Source of the DNA: Rhodospirillaceae bacterium
GTDB lineage: Bacteria > Pseudomonadota > Alphaproteobacteria > Rhodospirillales > Rhodospirillaceae
Direction of reading: 5' to 3'
Assembly: GCA_029243545.1 (NCBI GenBank)
Contig: JAQWRV010000005.1
Coordinates: forward strand, 124,001 to 188,000
Length of the DNA stretch: 64,000 nucleotides
This document shows positions 14,194 to 23,393 of this stretch, in pieces (within the stretch, counting starts at the first letter, position 1; the number at the start of each line of letters is the position of its first letter). Made by a program: the position numbers and the translations under genes. Under the pieces are notes generated by a model. That model was not told the origin of the DNA, searched no databases, and worked only from the letters and a program-made list of their open reading frames with translations.

Positions 14194-16806
14194 TTGAACA
14201 GATCTTTGCTTCTCATTGCGGCTGTCCTTGTAATCGTCAGCACTGCCTCGGCGGGATTCTGGGCGCTTCAGGACCGCACCCTGTATGCGCCGGATTGGAC
14301 CGGTGTGCTCCGTGGCGTTTCCTATAGCCCGAGCGGAGTTTACAGTGAGGCGGATCTCAACCGCATTTCGGCAGAACGCATCCGCGCCGACCTCGAACAC
14401 TTGTCGCGTTTCACGAATCGCGTCCGAACCTATACCGTCGACCGCGGTCTCCATATCGTACCGGCAGAGGCACGCCGTCTCGGCATGACTGTCTCTCTCG
14501 GAATCTGGCTCGGACCAGACCGGGATCTAAACGAGAAGGAAGTCGCCCGGGCGATCGAAGTAATCATCGAAAACCCGAAAACCGTCGATCGAGTCTTTGT
14601 CGGCAGTGAAGTGGTGCTGCGAGGTGAACTTACCGCCCAAGAGTTGGCGACCTACATCGCCCGCGTCAATCGCTCGATACCTGCAAATATTGCGGTCGGC
14701 AGCGCTGACGTCTGGAACGTATGGCTCGATAATCCGGTTATCGCCCGCTCATCCGAATTCATCGGGGTTCACCTGCTTCCTTACTGGGATGGCGTGGCTA
14801 TCGATGATGCGATGACTTACATTGAGGATCGTTTGGCCCGCATTCAGAGCAAGTTTCCGGCCAAGTTAATCGTCATCGCTGAAACAGGGTGGCCATCCGA
14901 AGGCCGCATGCGGCGTGGCGCGGTTGCCACTCCCTCCCTCGAAGCGGCTTTTCTCCGAACTTTTCTCGATCACGCTGCGCGCAATCATTACGACTACTAC
15001 ATAATCGAAGCTTACGATCAGCCGTGGAAGGCCGGTCCGGAAGGTGCCGTGGGAGCGTTCTGGGGCGTGTTTGATGCCGAGCGCGGCCCCAAGTTGCCCC
15101 TCACTGGGGTCCTGAGTTCGTTTGCCGAATGGCCAATTTTTGCACTTGCATCAGCCGTCGCTGTGTTCGTCACCGGTGCCTTGCTGTTGACCAGACTGCC
15201 GACCGTACGGTTCGTCGGCTACCTGACTTTCGGATTCATGCTCGGCGTGATCATCCTGACTGCCTTGGTGGTCTTTGATTCGACGGCGCTAATATATGCA
15301 GACTTGTGGAACGTCGCCGTCGCCGCGATCGTCATCCCGACCGGCGGATTAGCAGCCGTGTTTATATTGACCGATACGGCGGAATTCGTCGCTAGTTTAT
15401 GGAGGCGTGAACGCTTCTCTCCGCCTTCCCCGGAGCCCGGTTACGCTCCGTTCGTATCAGTGCAAGTCCCGACTCATAATGAGCCCCCCGACATGGTTCG
15501 CCGCACGCTGCAGAAACTGGTAGCGCTCGATTATCCAAATTTTGAAGTCATCGTTCTTGATAACAATACGAGCGACGAGCGACTTTGGCGGCCGGTTGAA
15601 GCCTGTTGCGAAAATCTCGGGCCGCAGTTCCGCTTTTTCCATATGGCTGGTGTCAAAGGCTTCAAGGCTGGGGCCCTCAACAAGGCTCTTGATGTCACCG
15701 ACAGCCGGGCCGAGATCATCGCCGTCATCGACTGCGACTACCATGTGGAGCCGGGCTGGCTAACGACCGTCATTCCTGGCTTCGTCGACCTGAACGTGGC
15801 CGTCGTCCAAGCGCCACAGGATTATAGTGATGCCGACGAAAGTCTGTTCAAAACCATGACTTATCAAGAATACGGCACGTTCTTTCATGTCGGCATGGTC
15901 GAACGGAACGAGCACAACGCGATTATTCAGCATGGGACTATGACGGCGGTGCGGCGCAGCGCCCTGCTCAAGGTTGGTGGCTGGAGCGAGTGGTGCATCA
16001 CCGAAGATACCGAACTTGGCTTCAAATTACTTGAAGCCGGCTACCGCTGCATCTACGTGTCGAGGAGTCTCGGCCGTGGTCTCATGCCCGATACGTTTGC
16101 CGCCTACAAGGCCCAGCGCCACCGTTGGGTCTATGGCGCTATGCAGATTGCCAAGCGCCATGCCAAGGCGCTTCGATCGCAGGACAGCAAGCTGACCCCC
16201 GCACAGCGTTATCATTTCGTTGCCGGTTGGTTGCCGTGGTTCGCCGATGCGTTCGCTTTAGTGTTTGCTGTCGGGGCACTTGTCTGGTCAAGTTTGATGA
16301 TCGTCGACCCCAAACAGTTCGACGTACCGATGATGGCGTTATCAGCGATCGTACTTCTTCTGTTTCTGGTCAAGGTCGCCAAAACCCTCTGGCTCCACGC
16401 TGCCAAAACCGGTAACGGTCTTGGCAGCGCGATCGCCGCATCGGTTGCCGGCCTCGGCCTTTCGTGGACTGTCGGCCGAGCGGTTTGGCTTGGATTGTTC
16501 AGCTCGTCGCAGCCGTTCCTGCGCACGCCCAAATACGAGGGGACGGCGGCATTATGGCAAGCATTAGGCGCGGCTCGCGCAGAAGCTATTCTATTCGTTC
16601 TAGGGATCGTTGCGGCAGCCGCCGTATCACAGACCTCGCAACCGGGCGATGTCGCCGCCATCGTATGGGTCATCGTGCTTGTCGTTCAATGTCTGCCTCA
16701 TGGCATCGGCGTGCTCGTTGCCACCGTCAGCGCCTTGTCTGCTCATGCCAAGCAGTTGCCCTTCAAGGCTGACGCGTCTTTGCAGGGTATTGTCAGAGGA
16801 AGATGA
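14194..16806 (+). CDS. Bifunctional GH17-GT2 beta-glucan synthase (NdvB-like)
   Basis: The likely start is the TTG at 14194, nine bases after a GGA; it gives a signal-anchor (N-R-S-L-L-L-I-A-A-V-L) and 870 residues, while upstream in-frame residues do not look coding. Residues about 30-345 are a GH17 domain with acid E139 (V-G-S-E-V) and nucleophile E230 (E-T-G-W-P-S). After several membrane helices comes a processive GT2 domain: T-H-N-E, D513-C-D515, I-T-E-D-T and Q641-R-H-R-W. This architecture is that of beta-(1,3) glucan synthases making cyclic periplasmic glucans in Bradyrhizobium and Pseudomonas. The last seven residues are encoded by a copy of the inverted repeat at 16785. Confidence 0.85.
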   Translation: MNRSLLLIAAVLVIVSTASAGFWALQDRTLYAPDWTGVLRGVSYSPSGVYSEADLNRISAERIRADLEHLSRFTNRVRTYTVDRGLHIVPAEARRLGMTVSLGIWLGPDRDLNEKEVARAIEVIIENPKTVDRVFVGSEVVLRGELTAQELATYIARVNRSIPANIAVGSADVWNVWLDNPVIARSSEFIGVHLLPYWDGVAIDDAMTYIEDRLARIQSKFPAKLIVIAETGWPSEGRMRRGAVATPSLEAAFLRTFLDHAARNHYDYYIIEAYDQPWKAGPEGAVGAFWGVFDAERGPKLPLTGVLSSFAEWPIFALASAVAVFVTGALLLTRLPTVRFVGYLTFGFMLGVIILTALVVFDSTALIYADLWNVAVAAIVIPTGGLAAVFILTDTAEFVASLWRRERFSPPSPEPGYAPFVSVQVPTHNEPPDMVRRTLQKLVALDYPNFEVIVLDNNTSDERLWRPVEACCENLGPQFRFFHMAGVKGFKAGALNKALDVTDSRAEIIAVIDCDYHVEPGWLTTVIPGFVDLNVAVVQAPQDYSDADESLFKTMTYQEYGTFFHVGMVERNEHNAIIQHGTMTAVRRSALLKVGGWSEWCITEDTELGFKLLEAGYRCIYVSRSLGRGLMPDTFAAYKAQRHRWVYGAMQIAKRHAKALRSQDSKLTPAQRYHFVAGWLPWFADAFALVFAVGALVWSSLMIVDPKQFDVPMMALSAIVLLLFLVKVAKTLWLHAAKTGNGLGSAIAASVAGLGLSWTVGRAVWLGLFSSSQPFLRTPKYEGTAALWQALGAARAEAILFVLGIVAAAAVSQTSQPGDVAAIVWVIVLVVQCLPHGIGVLVATVSALSAHAKQLPFKADASLQGIVRGR
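16785..16803. repeat. Inverted-repeat end overlapping the glucan synthase stop
   Basis: GGGTATTGTCAGAGGAAGA matches the end sequences at 4435, 4735, 12158 and 12308. It contains the final sense codons of the GH17-GT2 gene, whose TGA follows at 16804. No inward-facing partner is found in the 40 bases before recQ, so this is a solo end. Confidence 0.45.
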
Positions 16807-16846
16807 ACGACCCAACATGTTTTTTGGGAATCCCTTCTCCTGATTT

Positions 16847-18658
16847 TTAGGCCCCTCGTTCGGCGCCCTGCAGACCCTCTTCAGAAATAGCACGCAAGAA
16901 TATTGCCCCAAATTCCTTAAGCTTCTTAGGCCCAATCCCATTGATATCTGACATGCCATCAAGCGTAGTGGGCCGCGCACCCGCCATCTCGATTAACGTC
17001 GAGTCAGAAAAGACGACATAGGCAGGAACATTTCGCGCACGTGCCAGGTCGAGACGGAGCTTTTTAAGCTGTGAGAGCAAGGATACATCACCGGGACCAA
17101 CCGGCTGATCGATCTTCTTTTTGACGGACTTACGCTCTGAACTGGTTACGCTGCCCTGCCTGTAAGAGAAAGACTCGCAACCCGCCAGAAGCGCGCACCC
17201 GCGCTCGCTGAGTTCGAGGCCGCCGTATTTTTCAATATTTATGCTGAGGAAACCGGCAGCAACGAGTTGCCGAACAAAAACCGTCCATTCATCCTTGGGC
17301 CACTGCTTTCCCGTTGCGAATGTCTCTAGGTTCTGGTGCCGACGCTCAAGGACCTTTTGCGATTCCGCACCACGCAAGATATCGATGACATGGCCGGCAC
17401 CAAAGACTTGGCCAGTCTGCCGAATAGTGGATAAAAGCGTTTGCGCTCGCTCTGTGCCATCAACGACTACCGGCGGGGACAAGCAATTATCACAGTTGCC
17501 GCAAGGACCGGACTCCTCATCGAAATAAGCTAGCAAGGCGATGCGCCGGCACTCAGACGCCTCGCAATAGGCTAACAGCGCATCAAGGCGGTGATGTTCC
17601 CGGCGCCGGTGAGCTTCGTCACCCTCGTTGGCGATGAACTGACGGCGCATCCCCATATCTCGCAGGCTATGCAAAAGTAATGTCTCCGCCGGAGCGCCAT
17701 CGCGGCCTGCACGCCCGATCTCCTGATAGTAAGCCTCCATGCTGCCAGGCAGGTTGAGGTGGCATACATAGCGAATATCGGGTTTATCAATGCCCATCCC
17801 AAAGGCAATCGTCGCGACCATCACAACGGCATCTTCACTCATGAACCGGTCCTGATTGATCTTGCGCTGATCGGCAGTCTGGCCGGCGTGATAAGGGATT
17901 GCATTGAGCCCTTGCTCACTAAGATAGACGGCAACCTCATCCGTAAACTTACGCGACAAGCAGTAAACAATGCCGGCTTGGCTGGTTTTGTCTTCCAAAA
18001 ATCTCATCAGTTGCGATTTCCAGATGGCTTTGTTCGCAACCGTCAACCGCAAATTGGGGCGGTCAAAACCATGCACGACGATCCGACCATTTCCACGGAA
18101 TAGTTTCTCTGCGATATCATTTCGCGTCGCCTTATCTGCGGTGGCAGTAAACGCGGCAACAGTACTTTCGGGAAACAAGTCAGGTAGCCGCGACAAGTGC
18201 TCATAATCAGGTCGGAAACTGGCTCCCCACTTTGAGATGCAATGGGCTTCATCGACCACGAACATGGCCGGCTGGATTTCTGATAGCGCAGCGAGCATCC
18301 GCTCCGTCATCAATCGTTCTGGTGAAAGGTAAAGCAGCTTTGCGCCGTCTTTAACTCTCCGCCATTCGACAATGTTTTGCTCGCGTGAATGCCCAGAATG
18401 GATACAGGCAACATCTACGCCATTGGTACGCAACGCAGCAACCTGGTCATCCATAAGCGCAAGCAATGGCGAAACGACAATCGTCAAACGGTCCGCCATC
18501 ACTGCGGGTATCTGGTAACAAATAGATTTGCCGGCCCCCGTCGGCATGACAGCGAGCACGCTCTGACCAGACGTTAGCGTAGCAATAACTTCTTCCTGAC
18601 CTGGACGGAACTCGCCGTAGCCAAAAACGTCTCGTAAAATCTGTTGCGCGCTATTCAT
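16847..18658 (-). CDS. recQ: ATP-dependent DNA helicase RecQ
   Basis: 603 residues from the ATG at 18658 (a TTG three codons upstream is less likely). Superfamily-2 helicase with Walker A T40-G-A-G-K44-S, D136-E-A-H139, S-L-R-x-x-G-M-R and Q/E-I-G-R-A-G-R-D-G. The zinc-binding part of the RQC domain shows the Cys set C-x6-C ... C-G-N-C-D-N-C. A C-terminal HRDC domain (L-K-K-L-R-L-D-L-A-R, F-S-D-S-T-L, I-N-G-I-G-P-K-K-L-K) is complete. RecQ unwinds recombination and fork intermediates with RecFOR/RecJ. It is monocistronic here, convergent with the glucan synthase. Confidence 0.96.
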   Translation of the reverse strand: MNSAQQILRDVFGYGEFRPGQEEVIATLTSGQSVLAVMPTGAGKSICYQIPAVMADRLTIVVSPLLALMDDQVAALRTNGVDVACIHSGHSREQNIVEWRRVKDGAKLLYLSPERLMTERMLAALSEIQPAMFVVDEAHCISKWGASFRPDYEHLSRLPDLFPESTVAAFTATADKATRNDIAEKLFRGNGRIVVHGFDRPNLRLTVANKAIWKSQLMRFLEDKTSQAGIVYCLSRKFTDEVAVYLSEQGLNAIPYHAGQTADQRKINQDRFMSEDAVVMVATIAFGMGIDKPDIRYVCHLNLPGSMEAYYQEIGRAGRDGAPAETLLLHSLRDMGMRRQFIANEGDEAHRRREHHRLDALLAYCEASECRRIALLAYFDEESGPCGNCDNCLSPPVVVDGTERAQTLLSTIRQTGQVFGAGHVIDILRGAESQKVLERRHQNLETFATGKQWPKDEWTVFVRQLVAAGFLSINIEKYGGLELSERGCALLAGCESFSYRQGSVTSSERKSVKKKIDQPVGPGDVSLLSQLKKLRLDLARARNVPAYVVFSDSTLIEMAGARPTTLDGMSDINGIGPKKLKEFGAIFLRAISEEGLQGAERGA

Positions 18659-18735
18659 GAAATCCAAAAACTCGGCTTAATATATGCGTTCCTTATGTAA
18701 ACCTCATCAATGGCGAACCATGATTGGGCAAGCCC

Positions 18736-19380
18736 CTAACCAGCGTCTACAAACTGGCCATCCTGCCAACGGCCTTCTTTGATCGAGCCATCAGGATTGG
18801 TCAGCCGCCCCTGTCCATTGGGCATGCCGTCTTTCCAATCTCCGAAATATACGCCACTGTTAGGCAGAATGAATCTGCCTTCACCGCCCGGCTTACCGTC
18901 CGTCCAGTCGCCGAAATAGATCCCGCCGCTGGGATAAACGAAGGTTCCCGTTCCGTGTTTATCGCCATGATTGTAGCCTCCGGCATAGGTGCCACCATCA
19001 TTATATATGACGGTGCCGTGCCCATGCTCGCGATCATCATGTAAGCCAACGTATTTACCGCCGTCCGACCAAGCCCACGGCCCATTCGTTTGAGGTTCGT
19101 CGCCGGTCCATTCGATCGCATACTTGGCACGATTTACAAACTTATATACGGCCTGCCCTTTGCGTTCATCGTCCACCCAATCACCAATGAACTCACCGCC
19201 GTTTGCGAGCTTTAACGTTCCAACGCCATGACGATTGCCGTTCTCCCACTGGCCATCGTACTCCGACCCGTCGTCGTACTTCATGCGGCCATGGCCGTTA
19301 ACACAGTCACCGTCGACACACTGGGCAGCAACTGGAGCCGCCAAAAACAACGCTAGTAATAATATTGTAAGGTGTTTCAT
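18736..19380 (-). CDS. Exported MORN-repeat protein
   Basis: The ATG at 19380 opens a clean Sec signal peptide (K-H-L-T-I-L-L-L-A-L-F-L-A-A-P-V-A-A-Q) and gives 214 residues; the open frame further upstream is not needed. The mature protein has about eight MORN motifs (Y-x-G-x-W-x-x-G-x-x-x-G-x-G), for example Y-D-G-Q-W-E-N-G-N-R-H-G-V-G and Y-F-G-D-W-K-D-G-M-P-N-G-Q-G. MORN arrays form beta-hairpin stacks that bind lipids or proteins. No enzymatic domain is attached. It stands alone between recQ and a divergent NmrA-like gene. Function unknown. Confidence 0.88.
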   Translation of the reverse strand: MKHLTILLLALFLAAPVAAQCVDGDCVNGHGRMKYDDGSEYDGQWENGNRHGVGTLKLANGGEFIGDWVDDERKGQAVYKFVNRAKYAIEWTGDEPQTNGPWAWSDGGKYVGLHDDREHGHGTVIYNDGGTYAGGYNHGDKHGTGTFVYPSGGIYFGDWTDGKPGGEGRFILPNSGVYFGDWKDGMPNGQGRLTNPDGSIKEGRWQDGQFVDAG

Positions 19381-19585
19381 TCCTAATCCTCGACCAATCC
19401 AAATAGTGGTAATGCATAATACGGCATACGGCAGTCTTTGCTCTAGACAACTTCTGCCGATGCAAAAATACAACCCACCGGGATGCGGACTTGCAGTTTC
19501 TCGTCTGTCCCGTAACCTTTGCAGAACGAGCAGATATGGTTCTGGGACGTAATAAGCACTTGGCACTCACGTTAGGATAATGCGC

Positions 19586-20440
19586 ATGGTCACCTTGGTA
19601 TTTGGCGGAACAGGCAAAGTTGGCTCCGTGGCGGTTCGTCACCTGGTTGAAAAGGGATGCAACGTCCGTGTTTTTACACATGCCCCAGAAAAACTCGCAA
19701 CGTTGCCGTCGAGTGTAGAAGCCGCCGTTGGTGATCTCGACGATCCGGAAACCATACCGCCTGCATTTGAGGGCGTTGACGAGATGATTCTCATTCTTAT
19801 GGTGAATCCAAACGAGCAAGCGCGGGGACTGGCTGTTGTAGAAGCAGCCAAGGCGGCTGGCGTAAAACGAATGGTCTTTGTGTCTTTGGTACATGGGCCT
19901 GGGACAGAGAAAGTGCCGTTTTATCAAAGTAAGATTGCGATTGAGGCTGCCTTTAAACAGTCCGGCATAGAATGGGCGGTAGTACGGTCGAGCAGCTTCT
20001 TTCAGTCTGACGCGGGCTTAAAGGCCGACATTTGGGATAAAGGCATATTCAGCGCGCCCATTGGATCATTGGGGGTTAATCGTATAGATACCCGCGACGT
20101 TGGGTATGCCGTCGCAAAGGCAATGACGATAGAGCCATTTGAAACCGGAGAATTTCGGGTGTTTGGACCAGATGCCCTAACCGGTGACAGCATCGCTGAG
20201 ATTTACACCAAATTGCTCGGCAAGCCTGTACGCTACGGCGGCGATGATCTTGAGAAATGGGCCGCGTTCAAAGGGGACTCGTTCCCTCCCTGGTCTCTCA
20301 ATGCGTTACGTAATATGTACGCTGCTGTTCAGCAGAGTGGAATGAAGCCTGAAGAAGGCGAACAAAAAAGCAGTCTGTTGCCTGAAAAGCTAATCACTTT
20401 TGAGGCGTTCGCTGAACAATTAATAAAGGGATGGAATTAA
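19586..20440 (+). CDS. NmrA-like NAD(P)-binding protein
   Basis: An atypical short-chain dehydrogenase of the NmrA/HSCARG type, 284 residues from ATG 19586; an AGGA at 19574-19577 is eight bases from this ATG and only two from the ATG at 19580, so 19586 is preferred. The dinucleotide loop F-G-G-T-G-K-V-G-S-V-A is intact, followed by R-V-F-T-H-A-P-E-K and a G-D-L-D-D-P motif. The tail (P-E-E-G-E-Q-K-S ... T-F-E-A-F-A) matches QOR2-like quinone reductases and azoreductase-like NmrA proteins. Probably cytoplasmic; substrate not known. No operon partner. Confidence 0.85.
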   Translation: MVTLVFGGTGKVGSVAVRHLVEKGCNVRVFTHAPEKLATLPSSVEAAVGDLDDPETIPPAFEGVDEMILILMVNPNEQARGLAVVEAAKAAGVKRMVFVSLVHGPGTEKVPFYQSKIAIEAAFKQSGIEWAVVRSSSFFQSDAGLKADIWDKGIFSAPIGSLGVNRIDTRDVGYAVAKAMTIEPFETGEFRVFGPDALTGDSIAEIYTKLLGKPVRYGGDDLEKWAAFKGDSFPPWSLNALRNMYAAVQQSGMKPEEGEQKSSLLPEKLITFEAFAEQLIKGWN

Positions 20441-20520
20441 AGCGCCCCGCGGGGGTCTCGACAGCCACCCATAGGCTTACAGTGTAAAAGGGGTATTGCA
20501 TGTATGCAGCATGCGCGCCG

Positions 20521-20913
20521 TTATTCCTCTGTTACGTCATCTTCACTAATACTATCCGCGTAGGTCCGCCGGCTATCGCCACGCTCAATCACTTCGCGCT
20601 GATCTGAGACACCACGAAATACGCGGCCGATATAGGCCGATCGTTTAGCCCGCCGCGCCATCTGAGTAGATTCAGTGAGGCGGAATTCTTCAATGTCTGA
20701 GCGGCTGACAAAGCCCTTGTCATCCATCACAGTTTCAATGGTGTCCAAGCGGTCAATAACGACGGAGAGTTCCTGGGTCAAAGCCATGATGGTTGCGTGC
20801 ATTTGATCCATCGACGGATCGTCAAAGTACTGTGGCCGGCGACCGCGGGCATGCCGCCGCGGCAAAACCTCTGATTGGCCGGAGAGTCCGCCGCCAGTTA
20901 ATCCGTCAGACAT
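20521..20913 (-). CDS. Conserved-looking small hypothetical protein, last gene of a six-gene operon
   Basis: A 130-residue protein that I do not recognise. It has a Gly-rich start, a basic R-R-H-A-R-G-R-R patch, a central helix (M-H-A-T-I-M-A-L-T-Q-E-L-S-V-V-I-D-R-L) likely to form a coiled coil, and an acidic C-terminus (E-D-D-V-T-E-E). It begins nine bases after the methyltransferase stop on the same strand, so it is part of that transcript. It may be a partner subunit of the methyltransferase; nothing in the sequence proves it. Confidence 0.65.
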   Translation of the reverse strand: MSDGLTGGGLSGQSEVLPRRHARGRRPQYFDDPSMDQMHATIMALTQELSVVIDRLDTIETVMDDKGFVSRSDIEEFRLTESTQMARRAKRSAYIGRVFRGVSDQREVIERGDSRRTYADSISEDDVTEE

Positions 20914-20922
20914 GTGCTTCTC

Positions 20923-22092
20923 CTACTTACGGGCCGAAAAATACCAAAAGTCACCGCCGCCCCGGTCACTGCCAACGATGTCGTCGGGGTCGGCATTGGC
21001 CTCGACGGCATTGGTCGAGGCAACGCTCTGCTCCATAGACGTGAAAACACCTTCAGGTTTAAAACCAGCCTTCGAACAGATCGCCACCATATCCATTTCA
21101 TGGATGGTGCTCCAGAACGGCTCGTTGTTATTGAGGGTGTCCCAGTCAGCGAGAAATTGTTCGAACGGGCTTTTGCCTTCAAAAGGCGGCTGCTCTCCCA
21201 CCACCAGCGCGCCGCCGGATTTAAGGATGCGATAGGCGTCGCGAATGATATTTTCAACAGCGGCGCGCGACGTCTCATGAAACGTCGTAACGCTGACGAC
21301 CACATCGACGCTACCGTCTTCAAAATTTGTACGCTCGGCATTCTGCTGAGAGAAATGAACAGCCACACCGAGGGACTCAGCCCGCGCATGGGAATAGCGC
21401 AGTTCTGCAGCACTGACATCAATGCCGCAGACTTCAGCCTCTGGAAATGCTTCCTTCAGCGCACAGGTCGGGCCGCCCATGCCGCTGCCAAAATCGATTA
21501 TCTTCTGGGGGGCAATGTCCGGATAATATTTTCGGATAAACTGGGCTGCAGACTTACCAACACCGTCCATTTTTTCGCCGAAAAGGCCGTCCGTGAAAAT
21601 ATAGGCACCGCGATCGTAGAGGGCGCCGGCGGTGATATCACCCGTGCGCAAATCCGCCGCGTATCCGCCCGGCATAACGTGATGGTCATTGTCACGAATA
21701 TAGCGGGGCATTTCGAATTCCGGGTCGAGCGTTAAATTGCCTAATGTCTCTCCACCGCTCAGCTGCTCTGCCTTGGTGATAAGATCGGATAATTGCCGCT
21801 GAACGCTCTCGTCGACGGAATCCCAAAGCAGCTCTTGTGTGGAGCGCTGGAACGAACTCGCCAACTGGTAATAGGGATGACGCTGCATCGATCGGCGGAT
21901 TTCATGACGGGTTGCGGGCTCTCGTTTCTCGTTTTCTTTAAATTCAGGGAGCACCTGTTTTTCATAAACGCTGACGATCCCCGGCATGATTTGAGTCATA
22001 GAATGTTGCGCCATGCTAAAAACGAATTCTTGGCGCGCTTCTTCGTCTGCCGTTGGCTTTGGTAACACGCCGTGTTCAAACTGAAGTGGCAT
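20923..22092 (-). CDS. SAM-dependent methyltransferase with a long N-terminal helical domain
   Basis: From the ATG at 22092 (just after the bicupin stop) the protein has 389 residues. The N-terminal 130 residues are helical and contain a P-Y-Y-Q-L-A-S-S segment. The C-terminal part is a class I methyltransferase: D-F-G-S-G-M-G-G-P-T motif I, G-I-D-V-S acidic strand, V-D-V-V-V-S-V-T-T-F-H-E motif IV and L-K-S-G-G motif. A helical N-terminus before a Rossmann core is common in O-methyltransferases of natural-product pathways. It lies 17 bases after the bicupin gene in the leftward operon. Substrate unknown. Confidence 0.82.
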   Translation of the reverse strand: MPLQFEHGVLPKPTADEEARQEFVFSMAQHSMTQIMPGIVSVYEKQVLPEFKENEKREPATRHEIRRSMQRHPYYQLASSFQRSTQELLWDSVDESVQRQLSDLITKAEQLSGGETLGNLTLDPEFEMPRYIRDNDHHVMPGGYAADLRTGDITAGALYDRGAYIFTDGLFGEKMDGVGKSAAQFIRKYYPDIAPQKIIDFGSGMGGPTCALKEAFPEAEVCGIDVSAAELRYSHARAESLGVAVHFSQQNAERTNFEDGSVDVVVSVTTFHETSRAAVENIIRDAYRILKSGGALVVGEQPPFEGKSPFEQFLADWDTLNNNEPFWSTIHEMDMVAICSKAGFKPEGVFTSMEQSVASTNAVEANADPDDIVGSDRGGGDFWYFSARK

Positions 22093-22109
22093 GACGCAAT
22101 CCCTACGTG

Positions 22110-22928
22110 TCAGGTCCAACTGCCCCAAGGCTGCAGATTGGTAGTAGTACTCATATCGTTGGCGGCCATATAAAGTTCTGTTTGCGTTTTGGCGACTACA
22201 GACTCCGAAAAATCAAAGTCTATTTGCTTCTCGCCGCGGGCAAACCAAACGGCACCGGTCCGCGTAGCCTGCGGCCCATGCGGTTTCTCGCCAGAACGGA
22301 ATATGTAAGTTCCACCGGTAACGCGGCCGGCCACGCCCATGAGGAAATCACCTTCCAGCAAAACCAACTCTTCCCAGGTTTCGTGGGCTTCCAGCCGTGG
22401 ATCGAACCAATCGGCCGCCATGTGCGAAACAAGTGTGTAGGCCGACGTTACCGGGTCTTGGCGAAGCATCTTATAGCGCAGTCCATCACCAACTTCGGAG
22501 GCAGGGCGGCCTTCAAAGTCGGGTACCGAAACCCACGGGACCTCGTTAATATTGGGAATATATTCTGGTGCCGTTTTGCCTGCATCGCCGGCCACAGGAT
22601 TAATCATCCAGAGAAACGCACAGGGTTCGGTAGTGGTCAGGCGTTGGAGTTGTGTTCCGGCTGAGAGGTGCAGATACGCGCCCCGGCCCATCTCCCAATC
22701 ATCAACCGATACCGAACCTTCGAGGACTAAGATTTCCAGGTCGTTGCCAAGAGGCTGGGAAGGCTGCCAATGCCAATATGGCGCCACCTGAACGAAACGC
22801 GTTTGCGCACCAGAGTCAGGGTCTCGGCTTAAAAGTGTAGATCGAGACCCCACCTCGCCAGGCGTCAGCGGATCAGGCGCCAAAGATAAGGCTGGCACAT
22901 CCACAAATTCAACACGCTCACGGCTCAT
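22110..22928 (-). CDS. Bicupin protein (ChrR/DUF4437-like)
   Basis: A 272-residue cytoplasmic protein with two cupin barrels. The first shows W-H-W ... L-E-I-L-V-L-E-G-S-V and G-A-Y-L-H-L-S-A-G; the second shows H-E-T-W-E-E-L-V-L-L-E-G-D-F and G-T-Y-I-F-R-S-G-E-K-P-H-G-P. The second barrel keeps the His/Glu metal pattern better than the first. Such bicupins can be dioxygenases, isomerases or cyclases of small aromatic molecules. It sits between the SnoaL-like and methyltransferase genes in one leftward operon, 30 bases after the former. Confidence 0.75.
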   Translation of the reverse strand: MSRERVEFVDVPALSLAPDPLTPGEVGSRSTLLSRDPDSGAQTRFVQVAPYWHWQPSQPLGNDLEILVLEGSVSVDDWEMGRGAYLHLSAGTQLQRLTTTEPCAFLWMINPVAGDAGKTAPEYIPNINEVPWVSVPDFEGRPASEVGDGLRYKMLRQDPVTSAYTLVSHMAADWFDPRLEAHETWEELVLLEGDFLMGVAGRVTGGTYIFRSGEKPHGPQATRTGAVWFARGEKQIDFDFSESVVAKTQTELYMAANDMSTTTNLQPWGSWT

Positions 22929-22958
22929 TGAGGCCCCTCCTCTTCAGTCTTCGTTGCC

Positions 22959-23369
22959 TTAAGCCGGTCTCTGGCCGCCACATAAGATGTCGGTTGCCAA
23001 CTCCGTGTCTGCATACTCCTTGGCATGAATGAGCTTACCATCCCGCCAGCGCATGAGGTAATGATACTGGTTCTCATAGAGCTTCCCGGATGAATGCATG
23101 CCGCTTGATTGCGCCTCGACAGCAACACAATCATCTTCTGCGACTAAACTCACGACTTTATATTTTAGGCCATCTGGGAATGCGTCAAGGACAGCACCAG
23201 CGAGCTGACGAAGATCGCTTTTGGTAAACGTACCAGATATCAAAGTGCTGCCCATAACCTCAAGTACGCCATCGTCAGCATATATATCGAGAATGGCTTT
23301 CGTGTCGTTACGGTCTACTGCATCGAAGTAGTCCCGCGTGCGTTGTTTGTTCAGATTCTGCTCAGACAT
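22959..23369 (-). CDS. SnoaL/NTF2-like polyketide-cyclase-type protein
   Basis: A 136-residue NTF2-fold protein: R-D-Y-F-D-A-V-D-R-N-D helix, I-Y-A-D-D-G-V-L-E-V, F-P-D-G-L-K-Y and the final Y-H-Y-L-M-R-W-R-D-G-K-L strand. SnoaL-like proteins act as cyclases, isomerases or dehydratases on ring intermediates, and many are unassigned. It lies 24 bases after the EthD gene and 30 before the bicupin, all leftward, which supports one pathway. Confidence 0.8.
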   Translation of the reverse strand: MSEQNLNKQRTRDYFDAVDRNDTKAILDIYADDGVLEVMGSTLISGTFTKSDLRQLAGAVLDAFPDGLKYKVVSLVAEDDCVAVEAQSSGMHSSGKLYENQYHYLMRWRDGKLIHAKEYADTELATDILCGGQRPA

Positions 23370-23393
23370 ATGCCCCTTACTCCATGAGTTTCT

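Noticed and set aside
20914-21735. Long plus-strand open frame of 273 codons
   Set aside because: It is antisense to the SAM methyltransferase gene, which has clear motifs; the predicted protein has no recognisable domain.
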